In this document: positions 7,322 to 16,017 of the stretch, piece after piece
How the letters are laid out: the number at the start of each line of letters is the position of its first letter
How positions within the stretch are numbered: the stretch's first letter is position 1
Source of the DNA: UBA4782 sp034430215
GTDB lineage: Bacteria > Chloroflexota > Anaerolineae > Anaerolineales > Anaerolineaceae
Assembly: GCA_034430215.1 (NCBI GenBank)
Contig: DAOUFE010000034.1
Coordinates: 1 to 64,000 of the forward strand
Direction: 5' to 3'
Length of the DNA: 64,000 nucleotides
Notes under the pieces: generated by a model
What the model saw: only the letters and a program-made list of their open reading frames with translations
Told to the model about the DNA's origin: nothing
Database searches by the model: none
Made by a program: the position numbers and the translations under genes

Positions 7322-9064
7322 ATGCTGAAAGAACTACGCATTCAAAATTTCGCGATCATCCAACAGCTTGACCTGCAATTATCTTCAGGGTTAACTACTT
7401 TTACTGGTGAAACCGGTGCAGGGAAATCCATCATTTTAGATGCAATAGAAGTGCTGGTTGGTGGAAAAACCGACGTTTCACAGATCAGAGCAGGAGAAGA
7501 ACGCGCGCTGTTGGAAGCAACCTTTTCTCTCGCAGACAGGGATGGCAGCTCAATCCTGGAGGTGTTGAACCGTGAAGATCTTCTGGATGATCCCGAAGAA
7601 ATAACGATTGCACGTGAAATCCGGCGCGAAGGTCGCAGCGTAGCGAGGATCAATGGCAGAAGTATTTCCAGTAATCTTTTACGTGAAATCGGGGGGTACC
7701 TGGTGGATATTCACGGGCAGTCAGAGCATCTCTCACTATTGAATACCCGCCGTCATCTTGAACTATTGGATCGTTACGCAGGCAGTGAAGAAACCCTGAT
7801 TGCTTATCAAAAAGAATATCATACCCTTTCAAACCTGCGACGCGAGCTGGCTGCACTTCGCCAAAGTGAACGCGATGCCCTGCAGCGTAGTGACTTGCTT
7901 CACTTCCAGGTACAGGAAATCGAATCAGCCCGGCTGCAGCCAGACGAGGAAGAACCTTTACGCCAGGAACGCGACCGGCTTGCCAATGCAGAAACACTGG
8001 CTGCCCTGGCTCAGGAAAGCCTGATATTACTGGATGAAGGCAGTGATGATGTACTGGCACTTTCTGATGGATTTGGTCAGGTGGTGGAGAAGCTGACTGC
8101 ACTGGCGCGCATTGATAAAACCTTAGAGCAATACGCCAACTCTGCCAGGAACATGAATGAAGAACTGACTGACTTGATCCGGAACCTGCGCGATTATGTC
8201 GATCAGATCGAATATAACCCGCGCCGGCTGGAACAAGTGGATGATCGACTGGACCTTATTCAAAATCTTAAACGGAAATATGGTGCATCCATTCAGGCAG
8301 TGATCACATTTGGAATGGAAGCAAAAAAGAAGCTTGAATTAATCGAAACTGCTGGTGACCGTATTGCAGAGCTGGAAGAACTCGAGAAGGCACAGGTGCA
8401 ACATTTGGCAGAGCACGCTTTGAAACTCTCGCAGTATCGCAAAGCAGCCATTCAGCAAATGCAGGAATCCATCGAAAAAGAATTGAATGATTTGAGCATG
8501 GCGGGTGCCAGATTCCAGGTGGATATTTCACATGAAGAGGATGAGACTCATGGGTTGCTCATGCCGGACGGGAAAAAGCTTAAATTCGATGAAAATGGGA
8601 TCGATCAGGTGCAATTTCTCATTGCCCCCAACCCGGGTGAAGGGTTAAAACCTATGGTGAAGATAGCCTCTGGTGGTGAAACTTCTCGCTTGATGCTGGC
8701 ATTAAAAAATGTGCTTGTCAAGGCTGATTCTGTTCCTACTCTGATTTTTGACGAGATCGATCAGGGCATCAGCGGAAGAGTGGGCAGCATGGTGGGTGAG
8801 AAATTGTGGAGGTTGGGCAGGCAGCATCAGGTGTTTTGTGTAACCCATCTCCCCCAATTGGCAGCTTTTGGCGACCAGCACTACAGCGTGCGGAAAGAAG
8901 TGGAAGAAGGGCGTACCACCACTCGTGTGGATATTCTGAATGATGATTCAAGAAGAATGGAACTGGCTCAATTATTAGGAAATACCAGTGAAGCCGGGTT
9001 GACCGCAGCCAGCGAAGCCCTTAACCGGGCTCGCCAACGTTCTCATGAATTATTAAAATCTTAA
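7322..9064 (+). CDS. recN: DNA repair protein RecN
   Basis: SMC-like ATPase acting early in double-strand break repair. Walker A is at the N-terminus (GETGAGKS, residues 29-36). A long coiled-coil region spans about 150-370, and the C-terminal half holds the signature IASGGETSRLMLALK and Walker B TLIFDEIDQGISG, followed by QVFCVTHLPQLAAFGD. At 580 residues it is full length. It lies downstream of nadK and the zinc-finger gene and upstream of the ECF S component. The small gaps (11 and 17 bases) suggest one transcription unit. Confidence 0.97.
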   Translation: MLKELRIQNFAIIQQLDLQLSSGLTTFTGETGAGKSIILDAIEVLVGGKTDVSQIRAGEERALLEATFSLADRDGSSILEVLNREDLLDDPEEITIAREIRREGRSVARINGRSISSNLLREIGGYLVDIHGQSEHLSLLNTRRHLELLDRYAGSEETLIAYQKEYHTLSNLRRELAALRQSERDALQRSDLLHFQVQEIESARLQPDEEEPLRQERDRLANAETLAALAQESLILLDEGSDDVLALSDGFGQVVEKLTALARIDKTLEQYANSARNMNEELTDLIRNLRDYVDQIEYNPRRLEQVDDRLDLIQNLKRKYGASIQAVITFGMEAKKKLELIETAGDRIAELEELEKAQVQHLAEHALKLSQYRKAAIQQMQESIEKELNDLSMAGARFQVDISHEEDETHGLLMPDGKKLKFDENGIDQVQFLIAPNPGEGLKPMVKIASGGETSRLMLALKNVLVKADSVPTLIFDEIDQGISGRVGSMVGEKLWRLGRQHQVFCVTHLPQLAAFGDQHYSVRKEVEEGRTTTRVDILNDDSRRMELAQLLGNTSEAGLTAASEALNRARQRSHELLKS

Positions 9065-9081
9065 TTTATTAACAGGATGAA

Positions 9082-9633
9082 ATGAACGACCGTATTCGAA
9101 AAATTGTTGTTACTGGCGTTTTGGGAGCAATTTCAATCTTCTTAGGCATCACTCATTGGGGTTTCATCCCATGGTTTTCTGGTGCATCACTTACCATCAT
9201 GCATGTGCCAGTCATCATTGGTGCAGTGCTTGAAGGACCGGTTGTTGGAACCCTCATTGGCTTGATCTTTGGGGTATTTAGCCTGATCCAAGCAGCCATT
9301 GCCCCATCTGGTCCTACCGATGTCTGGTTTACCAACCCGCTTCTCTCGGTTTTACCCCGTCTATTCATTGGTATCATCAGTTGGCTGATATGGAAATCAT
9401 TAAAGAAAATTCCTGCTGTTGGATTGATTGCTAGCGGTATTGCTGGTAGCCTGACCAACACAGTGTTGGTATTGGGAATGATCGGGTTATTGGGATTCGT
9501 TCCATGGCAGGCGCTGCCCGCCATTGCATTGGTAAATGGGTTGCCTGAGGCAGCAGTTTCTGCAGTGCTCGTCTTGTTGGTTGTGGCTGCAGTCCGTCAG
9601 ATAAAAGTTGGCAGGGGTAAATCAAAATTATAG
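9082..9633 (+). CDS. ECF transporter S component (vitamin-binding subunit)
   Basis: A 183-residue integral membrane protein with about six helices and the typical S-component start RIRKIVVTGVLGAISIFLGI. The loop HVPVIIGAVLEGPVVGTLIGLIFGVFSLI is shared with the PanT/COG4684-type S components. It would capture a vitamin or related small molecule and hand it to the EcfT/EcfA module. The substrate cannot be decided from sequence alone; pantothenate is one possibility. The EcfT and EcfA genes are adjacent but convergent on the other strand, so they are not in one operon with it. Confidence 0.8.
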   Translation: MNDRIRKIVVTGVLGAISIFLGITHWGFIPWFSGASLTIMHVPVIIGAVLEGPVVGTLIGLIFGVFSLIQAAIAPSGPTDVWFTNPLLSVLPRLFIGIISWLIWKSLKKIPAVGLIASGIAGSLTNTVLVLGMIGLLGFVPWQALPAIALVNGLPEAAVSAVLVLLVVAAVRQIKVGRGKSKL

Positions 9634-9674
9634 AACGATCCGTCCAGGTAGATAGCGATCATTCTCCCTCAAGA

Positions 9675-10481
9675 TTATAAGAAAATCAGAATACCACTGA
9701 CACTCAACAAAAGTAATATTAATATCCAACCATCTATTGCTTTAAAGCGCATCGGGGTCAAGGAAGTACGACGTAAAGTACTGCTGTAGCCGCGCGATTG
9801 CATTGCAGCTGCCAGGTGTTCTGACCGCTTCAGCGCATTAACAAATAAAGGAATGATGATTGGAATGACCCTGCGAACACTGGTTCCTATACCTCCCCCA
9901 CGACCTCCCCAATCAGCACCTCGAGCGGTTTGTGCCCTTGCAATGCGGAGTGAAGTTTGTTGCAGCAGTGGAATGAACCTCAACGTGACCAACACCATGA
10001 GCGCCAGGTCTTGTGTAGGAATCTTCAATTTCATCAATGGAGAGATCATATTCTCGAAGGCACGTGCTGTTTCAGAAGGTTTAAGCGTGAATGCAGCCAG
10101 ACTGATCGCGCCAACCATCCCTGTGAATCGTACCAGAAGCATCACACCATTCATAATATCTTCTGGTGTGACAATGTTTTTTCCTATTTGGAATAACACT
10201 GGTGCAACGGCAGTATTTGCATTGAAGAACACCTGTAATACAGCAAGGAAGAGAAGAAATGGCATTGGAACAAGAATATTTCGCAGTAAACGCTTGAAAT
10301 CAGGGTACGCCAGTACTATCGCGGCTATCAATGGGATAAAAAGGACACCCAGTTGAAGCAGATTGCGCGCTGCCAAAAAACCGATAACCAACATCAGGCA
10401 GAAGAACAGCCTCGCCCGGCTATCCAACTGTATGAAAGGCCTATTTTTTTGCGAAGGGACAGGAACATTTGCCTTAAGCAT
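9675..10481 (-). CDS. ecfT: Energy-coupling factor transporter transmembrane protein EcfT
   Basis: Membrane scaffold of an ECF vitamin importer, linking the S component to the ATPases. The protein (268 residues from the chosen start) has an N-terminal QLDSRARLFFCLMLVIGFL helix, several further helices, and the coupling-helix motifs ARAQTARGADWG and AAAMQSRGYSS, which match the two Ala-Arg-Gly signatures of EcfT. ATG 10481 is chosen because GAGGTG lies just upstream on the minus strand and the gene then overlaps the ecfA stop by eight bases. The frame is open further upstream to 10565, but that would overlap ecfA by over 90 bases. Confidence 0.93.
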   Translation of the reverse strand: MLKANVPVPSQKNRPFIQLDSRARLFFCLMLVIGFLAARNLLQLGVLFIPLIAAIVLAYPDFKRLLRNILVPMPFLLFLAVLQVFFNANTAVAPVLFQIGKNIVTPEDIMNGVMLLVRFTGMVGAISLAAFTLKPSETARAFENMISPLMKLKIPTQDLALMVLVTLRFIPLLQQTSLRIARAQTARGADWGGRGGGIGTSVRRVIPIIIPLFVNALKRSEHLAAAMQSRGYSSTLRRTSLTPMRFKAIDGWILILLLLSVSGILIFL

Positions 10482-12219
10482 GAAGCACCTCATGCCCACT
10501 GGCAGCCAGACAAGACTCCAGTTCGGAAATCGTGATGACCCCTTCAGGCAAATCCCAGCCAGCATTACGCATCACCTGGGCAACCTGCGCCGCCGCAGGG
10601 ATATCCAATCCTGCAGCATTTACCATCTCTGGCATCCAGAAAGCCTGGCGCGTTGAACCAGAGAAAGCTACTTTTCCACCATCCATAATGGTGGTATTTT
10701 CTGTCAAAGCTGCCACATCATTCAGATCATGTGTAGATAGCAGTAATGTCCTTCCATCTTGACGCATTCTCTGTAGACGCTGGATGATCTCTTTACGCGA
10801 AGAAGGATCCAGACCTGCAGTTGGTTCATCGAGTAATAGAATGGGGGGTTGCAATACCAGTGTGGATGCCAGAGCCAGTTTTCGTCTTTCGCCACCGCTC
10901 AAAGAAAATGTCAGGCGATCTTTGAATGCCTCGAAATCCAGCCCAACAATTTCCATCGCCCAGCGAACCCTGCGCACAACCTCCTCGTGGTCAAGATGTT
11001 GCATAATCGCGCCATACGCAACTTCATCCCCCGCGTATTGCTCAAAGAACTGGATCTCTGGATTTTGAAATACCATTCCAACATGCTTAAGGATGTCACG
11101 CATTTTTGTTTGCTTATCGGTTACAACCAAATCACCGATCTGGATGCGTCCTTCCAGCGGTTTTTCCAATCCCATCATATTTAACATCAGGGTAGATTTA
11201 CCGGAACCTGTAGCTCCCAACAGGCTGTGAGAGCAATTTTGCATGACCTGCAATGAAACGTCTTGCAAAGTAGTATTGGCTTGCCCATTTTCATCTTTAT
11301 AAATATGATGCAAAGCTTCGACTTGTATAGCAGGTGTTTTGGTCTCTTGAAAACAATGGTTTCTTTCTTCTACAGGCATACTATTGCCGGGTGGTAATTT
11401 TTTTAACGCATTCAATAACTCGTCAAGATTGGCTGGGTTACTGGATAAATCAGGAACATATGGTTGAAGAATTGTAGCCAGCTGAAGATGATCAGGTACT
11501 GCCAGCCCGCATTGCTTGAGAAGAGATATTTGGCTGAAAACCGATTGTGGGGTGCCATCTGCTGCAATGTTTCCCTGAAATAAAACCACCATGCGTTGCG
11601 CCTGAGCTGCTTCTTCCATGTGATGAGTGACCATGATAATGGTGATCCCATCCTGATGAAGCTGCTTCATCCGCGCCATTAATTCCTTTCGGCCGCGTGG
11701 ATCGAGCATCGTGGTCGCTTCATCGAATAAAATAAGACGGGGATTGGGTGCCAGCACACCTGCCAGTGCCAGCCGTTGGGTCTGCCCGGCAGATAAAAGA
11801 TGAGATGGACGGTGTCGCTGCTCTTGCAGATTCAAAGCAATGAGCATTTCATCTATTCTCTTGCGCATATCTTCAGGCTGCCAGCCCAGGTTTTCCAGCC
11901 CAAAGGCAATATCTTCTTCTACAGTGGTACCTACGATCTGGTCTTCAGGGTATTGGAATACCATCCCCAGAGTGGTATGCAACATTACCTGATTTTCAGT
12001 GAGGTGGGTGGCACATCCAGCAATTTTTACTTCACCCTGGCTGGGGTTCAACAATCCTGCGATCAACCGCAGCAGGGTGGATTTTCCAGAGCCATTGGCG
12101 CCTACCAGAGCTACAAACTCTCCCTCATCCACCTGTAAATCGATCCCATGCAATACGATCCGCTCGGGAGTGGTAGGATAGAAAAAGCTGACTTCATGAA
12201 GATCAATAAGGGGTTTCAT
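10474..12219 (-). CDS. ecfA: Fused double ATPase of an ECF transporter (EcfA1-EcfA2)
   Basis: One 581-residue polypeptide carrying both ABC ATPase halves that many bacteria encode as separate EcfA1 and EcfA2. The N-terminal half has Walker A GANGSGKST, signature LLSAGQTQRLALAG (Gly to Ala in LSGGQ) and Walker B LILFDEATTMLD. The C-terminal half has Walker A GATGSGKST, signature SLSGGERRKLALAS and Walker B ILLLDEPTAGLD. The halves are joined by a linker of about 60 residues. It powers uptake with EcfT, which overlaps its stop. ATG 12219 is preferred over an upstream in-frame TTG at 12249; neither has a strong ribosome binding site. Confidence 0.93.
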   Translation of the reverse strand: MKPLIDLHEVSFFYPTTPERIVLHGIDLQVDEGEFVALVGANGSGKSTLLRLIAGLLNPSQGEVKIAGCATHLTENQVMLHTTLGMVFQYPEDQIVGTTVEEDIAFGLENLGWQPEDMRKRIDEMLIALNLQEQRHRPSHLLSAGQTQRLALAGVLAPNPRLILFDEATTMLDPRGRKELMARMKQLHQDGITIIMVTHHMEEAAQAQRMVVLFQGNIAADGTPQSVFSQISLLKQCGLAVPDHLQLATILQPYVPDLSSNPANLDELLNALKKLPPGNSMPVEERNHCFQETKTPAIQVEALHHIYKDENGQANTTLQDVSLQVMQNCSHSLLGATGSGKSTLMLNMMGLEKPLEGRIQIGDLVVTDKQTKMRDILKHVGMVFQNPEIQFFEQYAGDEVAYGAIMQHLDHEEVVRRVRWAMEIVGLDFEAFKDRLTFSLSGGERRKLALASTLVLQPPILLLDEPTAGLDPSSRKEIIQRLQRMRQDGRTLLLSTHDLNDVAALTENTTIMDGGKVAFSGSTRQAFWMPEMVNAAGLDIPAAAQVAQVMRNAGWDLPEGVITISELESCLAASGHEVLHA

Positions 12220-12277
12220 GGCTGAATCAGATGGAATTATACAGGACAAATGATAAATAATTCTTTCTATTCTATTA

Positions 12278-12313
12278 AAACATAATGCTCTCCAAATGGA
12301 GAGCGTTATGTTT
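12278..12313. promoter_or_regulatory. Long hairpin in the divergent ecfA/response-regulator intergenic region
   Basis: Two 16-base arms, AAACATAATGCTCTCC and GGAGAGCGTTATGTTT, separated by AAAT, pair with a single G-T wobble. It lies upstream of both flanking genes, so it is not the terminator of either, and no clean U-run follows on either side. It could be an operator or a leader structure of the ecfA transcript. Confidence 0.5.
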
Positions 12314-12386
12314 CAAAGGAGGAGAAAAATCTGCCAGTTGAGCGCCTGGCTTAAAGAGTTTTATAATTACATTCTATAGGGTATTC

Positions 12387-12462
12387 CTGTGAGTTTTCCA
12401 TGAGAAGCCTGTGAAAGACCTGTGAAAAGGGGCATTTCTTCTCTCTCACAGCATTTTCACAG
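12387..12462. promoter_or_regulatory. Phased CTGTGA / TCACAG repeats, probable response-regulator operator
   Basis: CTGTGA occurs at 12387, 12409 and 12420 (spacings 22 and 11). Its reverse complement TCACAG occurs at 12446 and 12457 (spacing 11). Eleven-base phasing places the half-sites on one face of the helix and is the usual layout for OmpR/PhoB-type dimers binding tandem repeats. The cluster ends about 40 bases before the response-regulator start codon, suggesting autoregulation. Confidence 0.6.
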
Positions 12463-12502
12463 CAATATGGTCTATATTTATGTGTAGGCAGATAAGAAAA
12501 AT

Positions 12503-13183
12503 ATGATCCCTACAATTCTGATCGTTGACGATGATTTGAAACTGCTGAAAATGCTTCAGCGGACAATGACTTATGAAAATATGCATGTGCTTACCGCCAC
12601 CAATGGGCAGGACGCTCTTCAACTAATCAAAGTAAAGAAACCTGACCTGGTCATTCTGGATTGGATGATGCCGCGTATGGATGGCATGACTGTCATTCGA
12701 AAACTACGCGAGGAAGAAGATAAAACTCTTATCTTGATGCTGACTGCGCGGGATGCCATCGAAAACCGCGTAGAAGGTTTGGAAAATGGCGCAGATGATT
12801 ATCTTGTAAAACCCTTTGCACCTGCAGAGCTGGTAGCGCGTGTTCACGTCTTGCTAAGAAGGGTTGAAGCAAAACCCGAAAATCGCATCCTGGAATTTGC
12901 CGGCATTCATCTAGATCCCGGAGCACATGAGGTCACCTGTAATAACACTCTGGTCACCCTTACCAATACAGAATTTAAATTGCTGCAACTTTTCCTGCTG
13001 AATCCCCGCCAGGTATTGGAACGCAGACAAATATTAGTGGATGTGTGGGGGTATGATTTTGCAGGAGATGATAATGTGCTGGAAATCTACATAGGGTATC
13101 TGCGAAAGAAACTGGAAGCCTGTGGTTCTCCCCGATTGATCCATACCGTTCGTAGTGTTGGGTACGTGCTGAAAGAAGAATAA
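12503..13183 (+). CDS. OmpR-family response regulator
   Basis: Two-component DNA-binding output protein, 226 residues. The receiver domain has the acidic pocket VDDD (residues 9-11), phospho-acceptor D53 in VILDWMMP, the switch Thr in LMLTARD and Lys in YLVKPF. The C-terminal winged helix ends with VWGYDFAGDDNVLEIYIGYLRKKLE and IHTVRSVGYVL, typical of OmpR/PhoB members. Its stop and the kinase ATG overlap by one base (TAATG), so the pair is translationally coupled. Repeats upstream may be its own binding sites. The stimulus is unknown. The downstream acetate kinase paralogue is a possible target. Confidence 0.95.
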   Translation: MIPTILIVDDDLKLLKMLQRTMTYENMHVLTATNGQDALQLIKVKKPDLVILDWMMPRMDGMTVIRKLREEEDKTLILMLTARDAIENRVEGLENGADDYLVKPFAPAELVARVHVLLRRVEAKPENRILEFAGIHLDPGAHEVTCNNTLVTLTNTEFKLLQLFLLNPRQVLERRQILVDVWGYDFAGDDNVLEIYIGYLRKKLEACGSPRLIHTVRSVGYVLKEE

Positions 13184-14625
13184 TGTCCATCCGACTGCGC
13201 CTGACTTTACTTTACAGCGCCATCCTGGCATCGACCCTGGCTGTTTTTGGCATCGCACTTTATTCTTTACAATCGCAGTACACGCTCAATGCATTAAAAC
13301 AGGATTTAAGCACCAGCGCTGAAAAGATCAATCAATCCCTTGTTCATATTCCTCCAATGGACCCAAAGGATCAGGGGAATGGTACAGTACCTTTCCGTGA
13401 ATTTTCAGATGATATTATCTTTCTCCGTCTTCCTGAGCGGGAAATAACCCGCATCCTTGACCCTGATGGCAATTTGATCGCCAGCCCGAATGGTATGAGT
13501 GAAGAAGCTTTGCCTTTAAGCAAAGATGGTTTGGCAGCTGTTCAAGAAAAGAAAGGTTGGCTGGAGCAAGGCACGGTAGATGACATTGACTTGTTGATCT
13601 TCAGCTACCCTGTAGTGGTGAATGATCAGGTAATCTTCATTGTGCAGGTAGCCCGTCCATTGACCGAACGGAACAATTCACTGAACAGCCTGGCAACCAC
13701 ATTGACCTTTGCTGGCATCATCACCACATTGGCAGCATTTGGCATTGGGTGGGTCTTATCAGGGTATACGCTGCGTCCCATTCATCGCATCACCCAGACA
13801 GCACAGGAAATTGGAAGAGAGCGTGATTTTGACCGGAGAGTGGAATACCGGGGACCACCCGATGAAGTTGGGCAGCTAGCAACCACATTTAACAATATGC
13901 TTGCAAGGTTACAGGATGCTTATCAACAAGTTGCAAAATCATTGGAAATGCAGCGGAATTTTGTTGCAGATGTTTCGCACGAGCTACGCACACCGCTAAC
14001 CACACTGAGAGGTAATCTAGGTCTGCTGCAGCGGAACCCACCTCTACCCAAAATTGAGCAGCAAGATATCCTGAAAGATATGGAAAGCGAAAGCGACCGC
14101 CTGATCAGACTGGTGAATGAACTGCTGGTTCTGGCGCGTGCAGACGCTGGACGTAGTTTCACCAGGGAAAGCATCTCCCTTCTGCCATTGGTCGAAGAAG
14201 TTTGCAAGCAAACCCGGCTGCTTGATCCTGAAAGAGCGATCACTACTGATGTTGATCCATCCTTCTCTGTTCTGGGCGACCGGGATGCCCTTAAACAGGT
14301 TCTTTTGGTGCTGCTGGATAACGCTATGAAGTACTCTGATGGTACGATCGCTGTTCAGGCTGAAAAAGTTGGTAAATTGATTAATATCATTATTCAGGAT
14401 GAGGGACAGGGCATTCCTCCTGAAGTGTTGGAGCACGTTTTTGACCGTTTTTATCGAGCAGATGAAACGGGAGAGCAGAAAGGGTTTGGATTGGGATTGG
14501 CGATCGCCAAGGCACTGGCGGAAAAGCAGGATGGCACCCTGGCTCTGGAAAGTGAAGTGGGGAAAGGAAGCAAAGCAATAGTATCTTTGCCTCTTGCAGA
14601 AGAAGAAAATACCTCCGAGGTTTAG
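13183..14625 (+). CDS. Membrane sensor histidine kinase
   Basis: Partner of the response regulator just upstream. N-terminal membrane helix (about 8-28), a periplasmic sensor region (about 30-165), a second helix (about 170-195), and HAMP. The HisKA box is FVADVSHELRTPLTTLRG with phospho-accepting H266. The HATPase domain has DNAMKYS (N box), DEGQGIPPEVLEHVFDRFYR (G1/F) and GFGLGLAIAKAL (G2). Full length at 480 residues. The sensor domain has no recognisable ligand motif, so the signal cannot be named. Confidence 0.95.
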   Translation: MSIRLRLTLLYSAILASTLAVFGIALYSLQSQYTLNALKQDLSTSAEKINQSLVHIPPMDPKDQGNGTVPFREFSDDIIFLRLPEREITRILDPDGNLIASPNGMSEEALPLSKDGLAAVQEKKGWLEQGTVDDIDLLIFSYPVVVNDQVIFIVQVARPLTERNNSLNSLATTLTFAGIITTLAAFGIGWVLSGYTLRPIHRITQTAQEIGRERDFDRRVEYRGPPDEVGQLATTFNNMLARLQDAYQQVAKSLEMQRNFVADVSHELRTPLTTLRGNLGLLQRNPPLPKIEQQDILKDMESESDRLIRLVNELLVLARADAGRSFTRESISLLPLVEEVCKQTRLLDPERAITTDVDPSFSVLGDRDALKQVLLVLLDNAMKYSDGTIAVQAEKVGKLINIIIQDEGQGIPPEVLEHVFDRFYRADETGEQKGFGLGLAIAKALAEKQDGTLALESEVGKGSKAIVSLPLAEEENTSEV

Positions 14626-14778
14626 AGAAAAAAACTGTTTGATGATCAGACACAATCTCATCCTGCCATAAGAAAACACAAGCAAGAAGGTGGCTTTTTG
14701 CAGTAGAATAGGGAGGCATAAAAAATTCGTGATGCAGAAAGTGGATGGGGGCATCACACTATTACCAGGATTATAAGA

Positions 14779-15987
14779 ATGAAGAATATTTTAATCTTTA
14801 ACTGTGGAAGCTCTTCTCAGGGATTTAAAGTGTTTCGAATCGGAGATGAAAATGAGCCTGAGGTAGTCATTTCAGGTAAAGCACGCAACGTTGCAACCCA
14901 TACCAAAGCTGAACCCGTTCTTCAATGGAAGTATGGCGGTATGCAAGCTGAGCAAAAACTGTGCAATCTTTCGAGTCATCGCAAGGCAGCAGAAGCCATT
15001 TTGACCCTTTTGAAGGAAAAATCCATCCGGGTGGATGCCATTGGACACAGATATGTATCCGGAGGGAAATTCTTCACACAAACCGCCAGAATTGACGCCG
15101 AAACTCTGGCAAAGCTGAATAAGACTCTGCCGCTGGCGCCCATTCATAACCCCAATTCGCTCAGCGTCATAGAAACATGCCTCGAAACCCTGCCCGAAAT
15201 ACCCGAGTATGTGGTTTTTGATACTGCTTTTCACGCAGGTATGCCGGCGGAATCTTATACATACGCAATTCCAGCCACTCTGGCTGAAGAAGAAGGTTTC
15301 CGGAAATATGGATTTCACGGACTTTCTTACCAGTATGTCAGCCGGAAAACTGCCTCAATGCTTGGGAAACCTCTGCAAGATCTGAAGCTCATCCTTTGTC
15401 ATCTGGGTACAGGTGGTTCAAGCATCACTGCCATGAAGGATGGCAGGTCGCTGGATACTTCGATGGGATATTCACCGCTGCAAGGTTTGGTGATGTCCAC
15501 CCGTTGTGGAGATATTGATGCGGAAGTGGTACTCGAGCTGGTACGCATGGGTAAAACCGCAGATGAAATTGAAACCATCCTGAATAATCAATCAGGGCTG
15601 CTGGGGATCTCAGGATTTTCCTCCAATCTAGAAGAAGTGATCACAGAAGCAGAACGAGGAAATATCCAATGTGAGCTGGCGTTTGGAGTATATGCATATC
15701 GGCTGCAGCAATACCTGGGTGCCTTCACCTGGCTGCTTAATGGGGCTGATGCCATTGTTTTCACCGATGATGTCGGGCTGCATTCCTGGAAGCTGCGTGA
15801 ACGCGTTTGTAGCAATGTTGAAGCTCTGGGAATTGTGCTGGATAAAGCAGCTAATAAAAAGGCAGTCGATGGAAAACCCGCCTTCATCCATGCTTCTACC
15901 TCGCGAACAAAACTGATGGTCATTCCAACGGATGAAGAACGGGTCATTCTGGATGAAGTACTGCAAAAAAGCCCGGGGATGAAATAA
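14779..15987 (+). CDS. Divergent acetate/propionate kinase-family protein
   Basis: A 402-residue ASKHA-fold protein that aligns nearly residue for residue with acetate kinases. It keeps N8, R91, H123, D148 (VFDTAFH), H180 (YGFHG), R242 (STRCGDID) and the C-terminal PTDEER. It differs at key spots: the phosphate/nucleotide loop HLGNG reads HLGTG (Asn to Thr at 211), and the GGIGEN adenine-site motif reads TDDVGLHS (about 329-336). Acetate kinase converts acetyl phosphate and ADP to acetate and ATP. These changes suggest altered substrate, phosphate donor or a regulatory role. No phosphotransacetylase gene is adjacent. It follows a two-component operon by 153 bases; a weak hairpin (14729-14757) sits between. 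Confidence 0.85.
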   Translation: MKNILIFNCGSSSQGFKVFRIGDENEPEVVISGKARNVATHTKAEPVLQWKYGGMQAEQKLCNLSSHRKAAEAILTLLKEKSIRVDAIGHRYVSGGKFFTQTARIDAETLAKLNKTLPLAPIHNPNSLSVIETCLETLPEIPEYVVFDTAFHAGMPAESYTYAIPATLAEEEGFRKYGFHGLSYQYVSRKTASMLGKPLQDLKLILCHLGTGGSSITAMKDGRSLDTSMGYSPLQGLVMSTRCGDIDAEVVLELVRMGKTADEIETILNNQSGLLGISGFSSNLEEVITEAERGNIQCELAFGVYAYRLQQYLGAFTWLLNGADAIVFTDDVGLHSWKLRERVCSNVEALGIVLDKAANKKAVDGKPAFIHASTSRTKLMVIPTDEERVILDEVLQKSPGMK

Positions 15988-16017
15988 CCATAAAGCAATG
16001 TATTAAAAAATGATTGA

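Noticed and set aside
12298..12380. Short leader peptide after GGAGG at about 12317
   Set aside because: The only nearby start is a TTG too far from the GGAGG and it yields a 13-codon frame without regulatory codon bias.
14734..14775. A 14-codon leader peptide before the acetate kinase paralogue
   Set aside because: No ribosome binding site precedes it and its hairpin arms (GTGATGC/GCATCAC) are weak.
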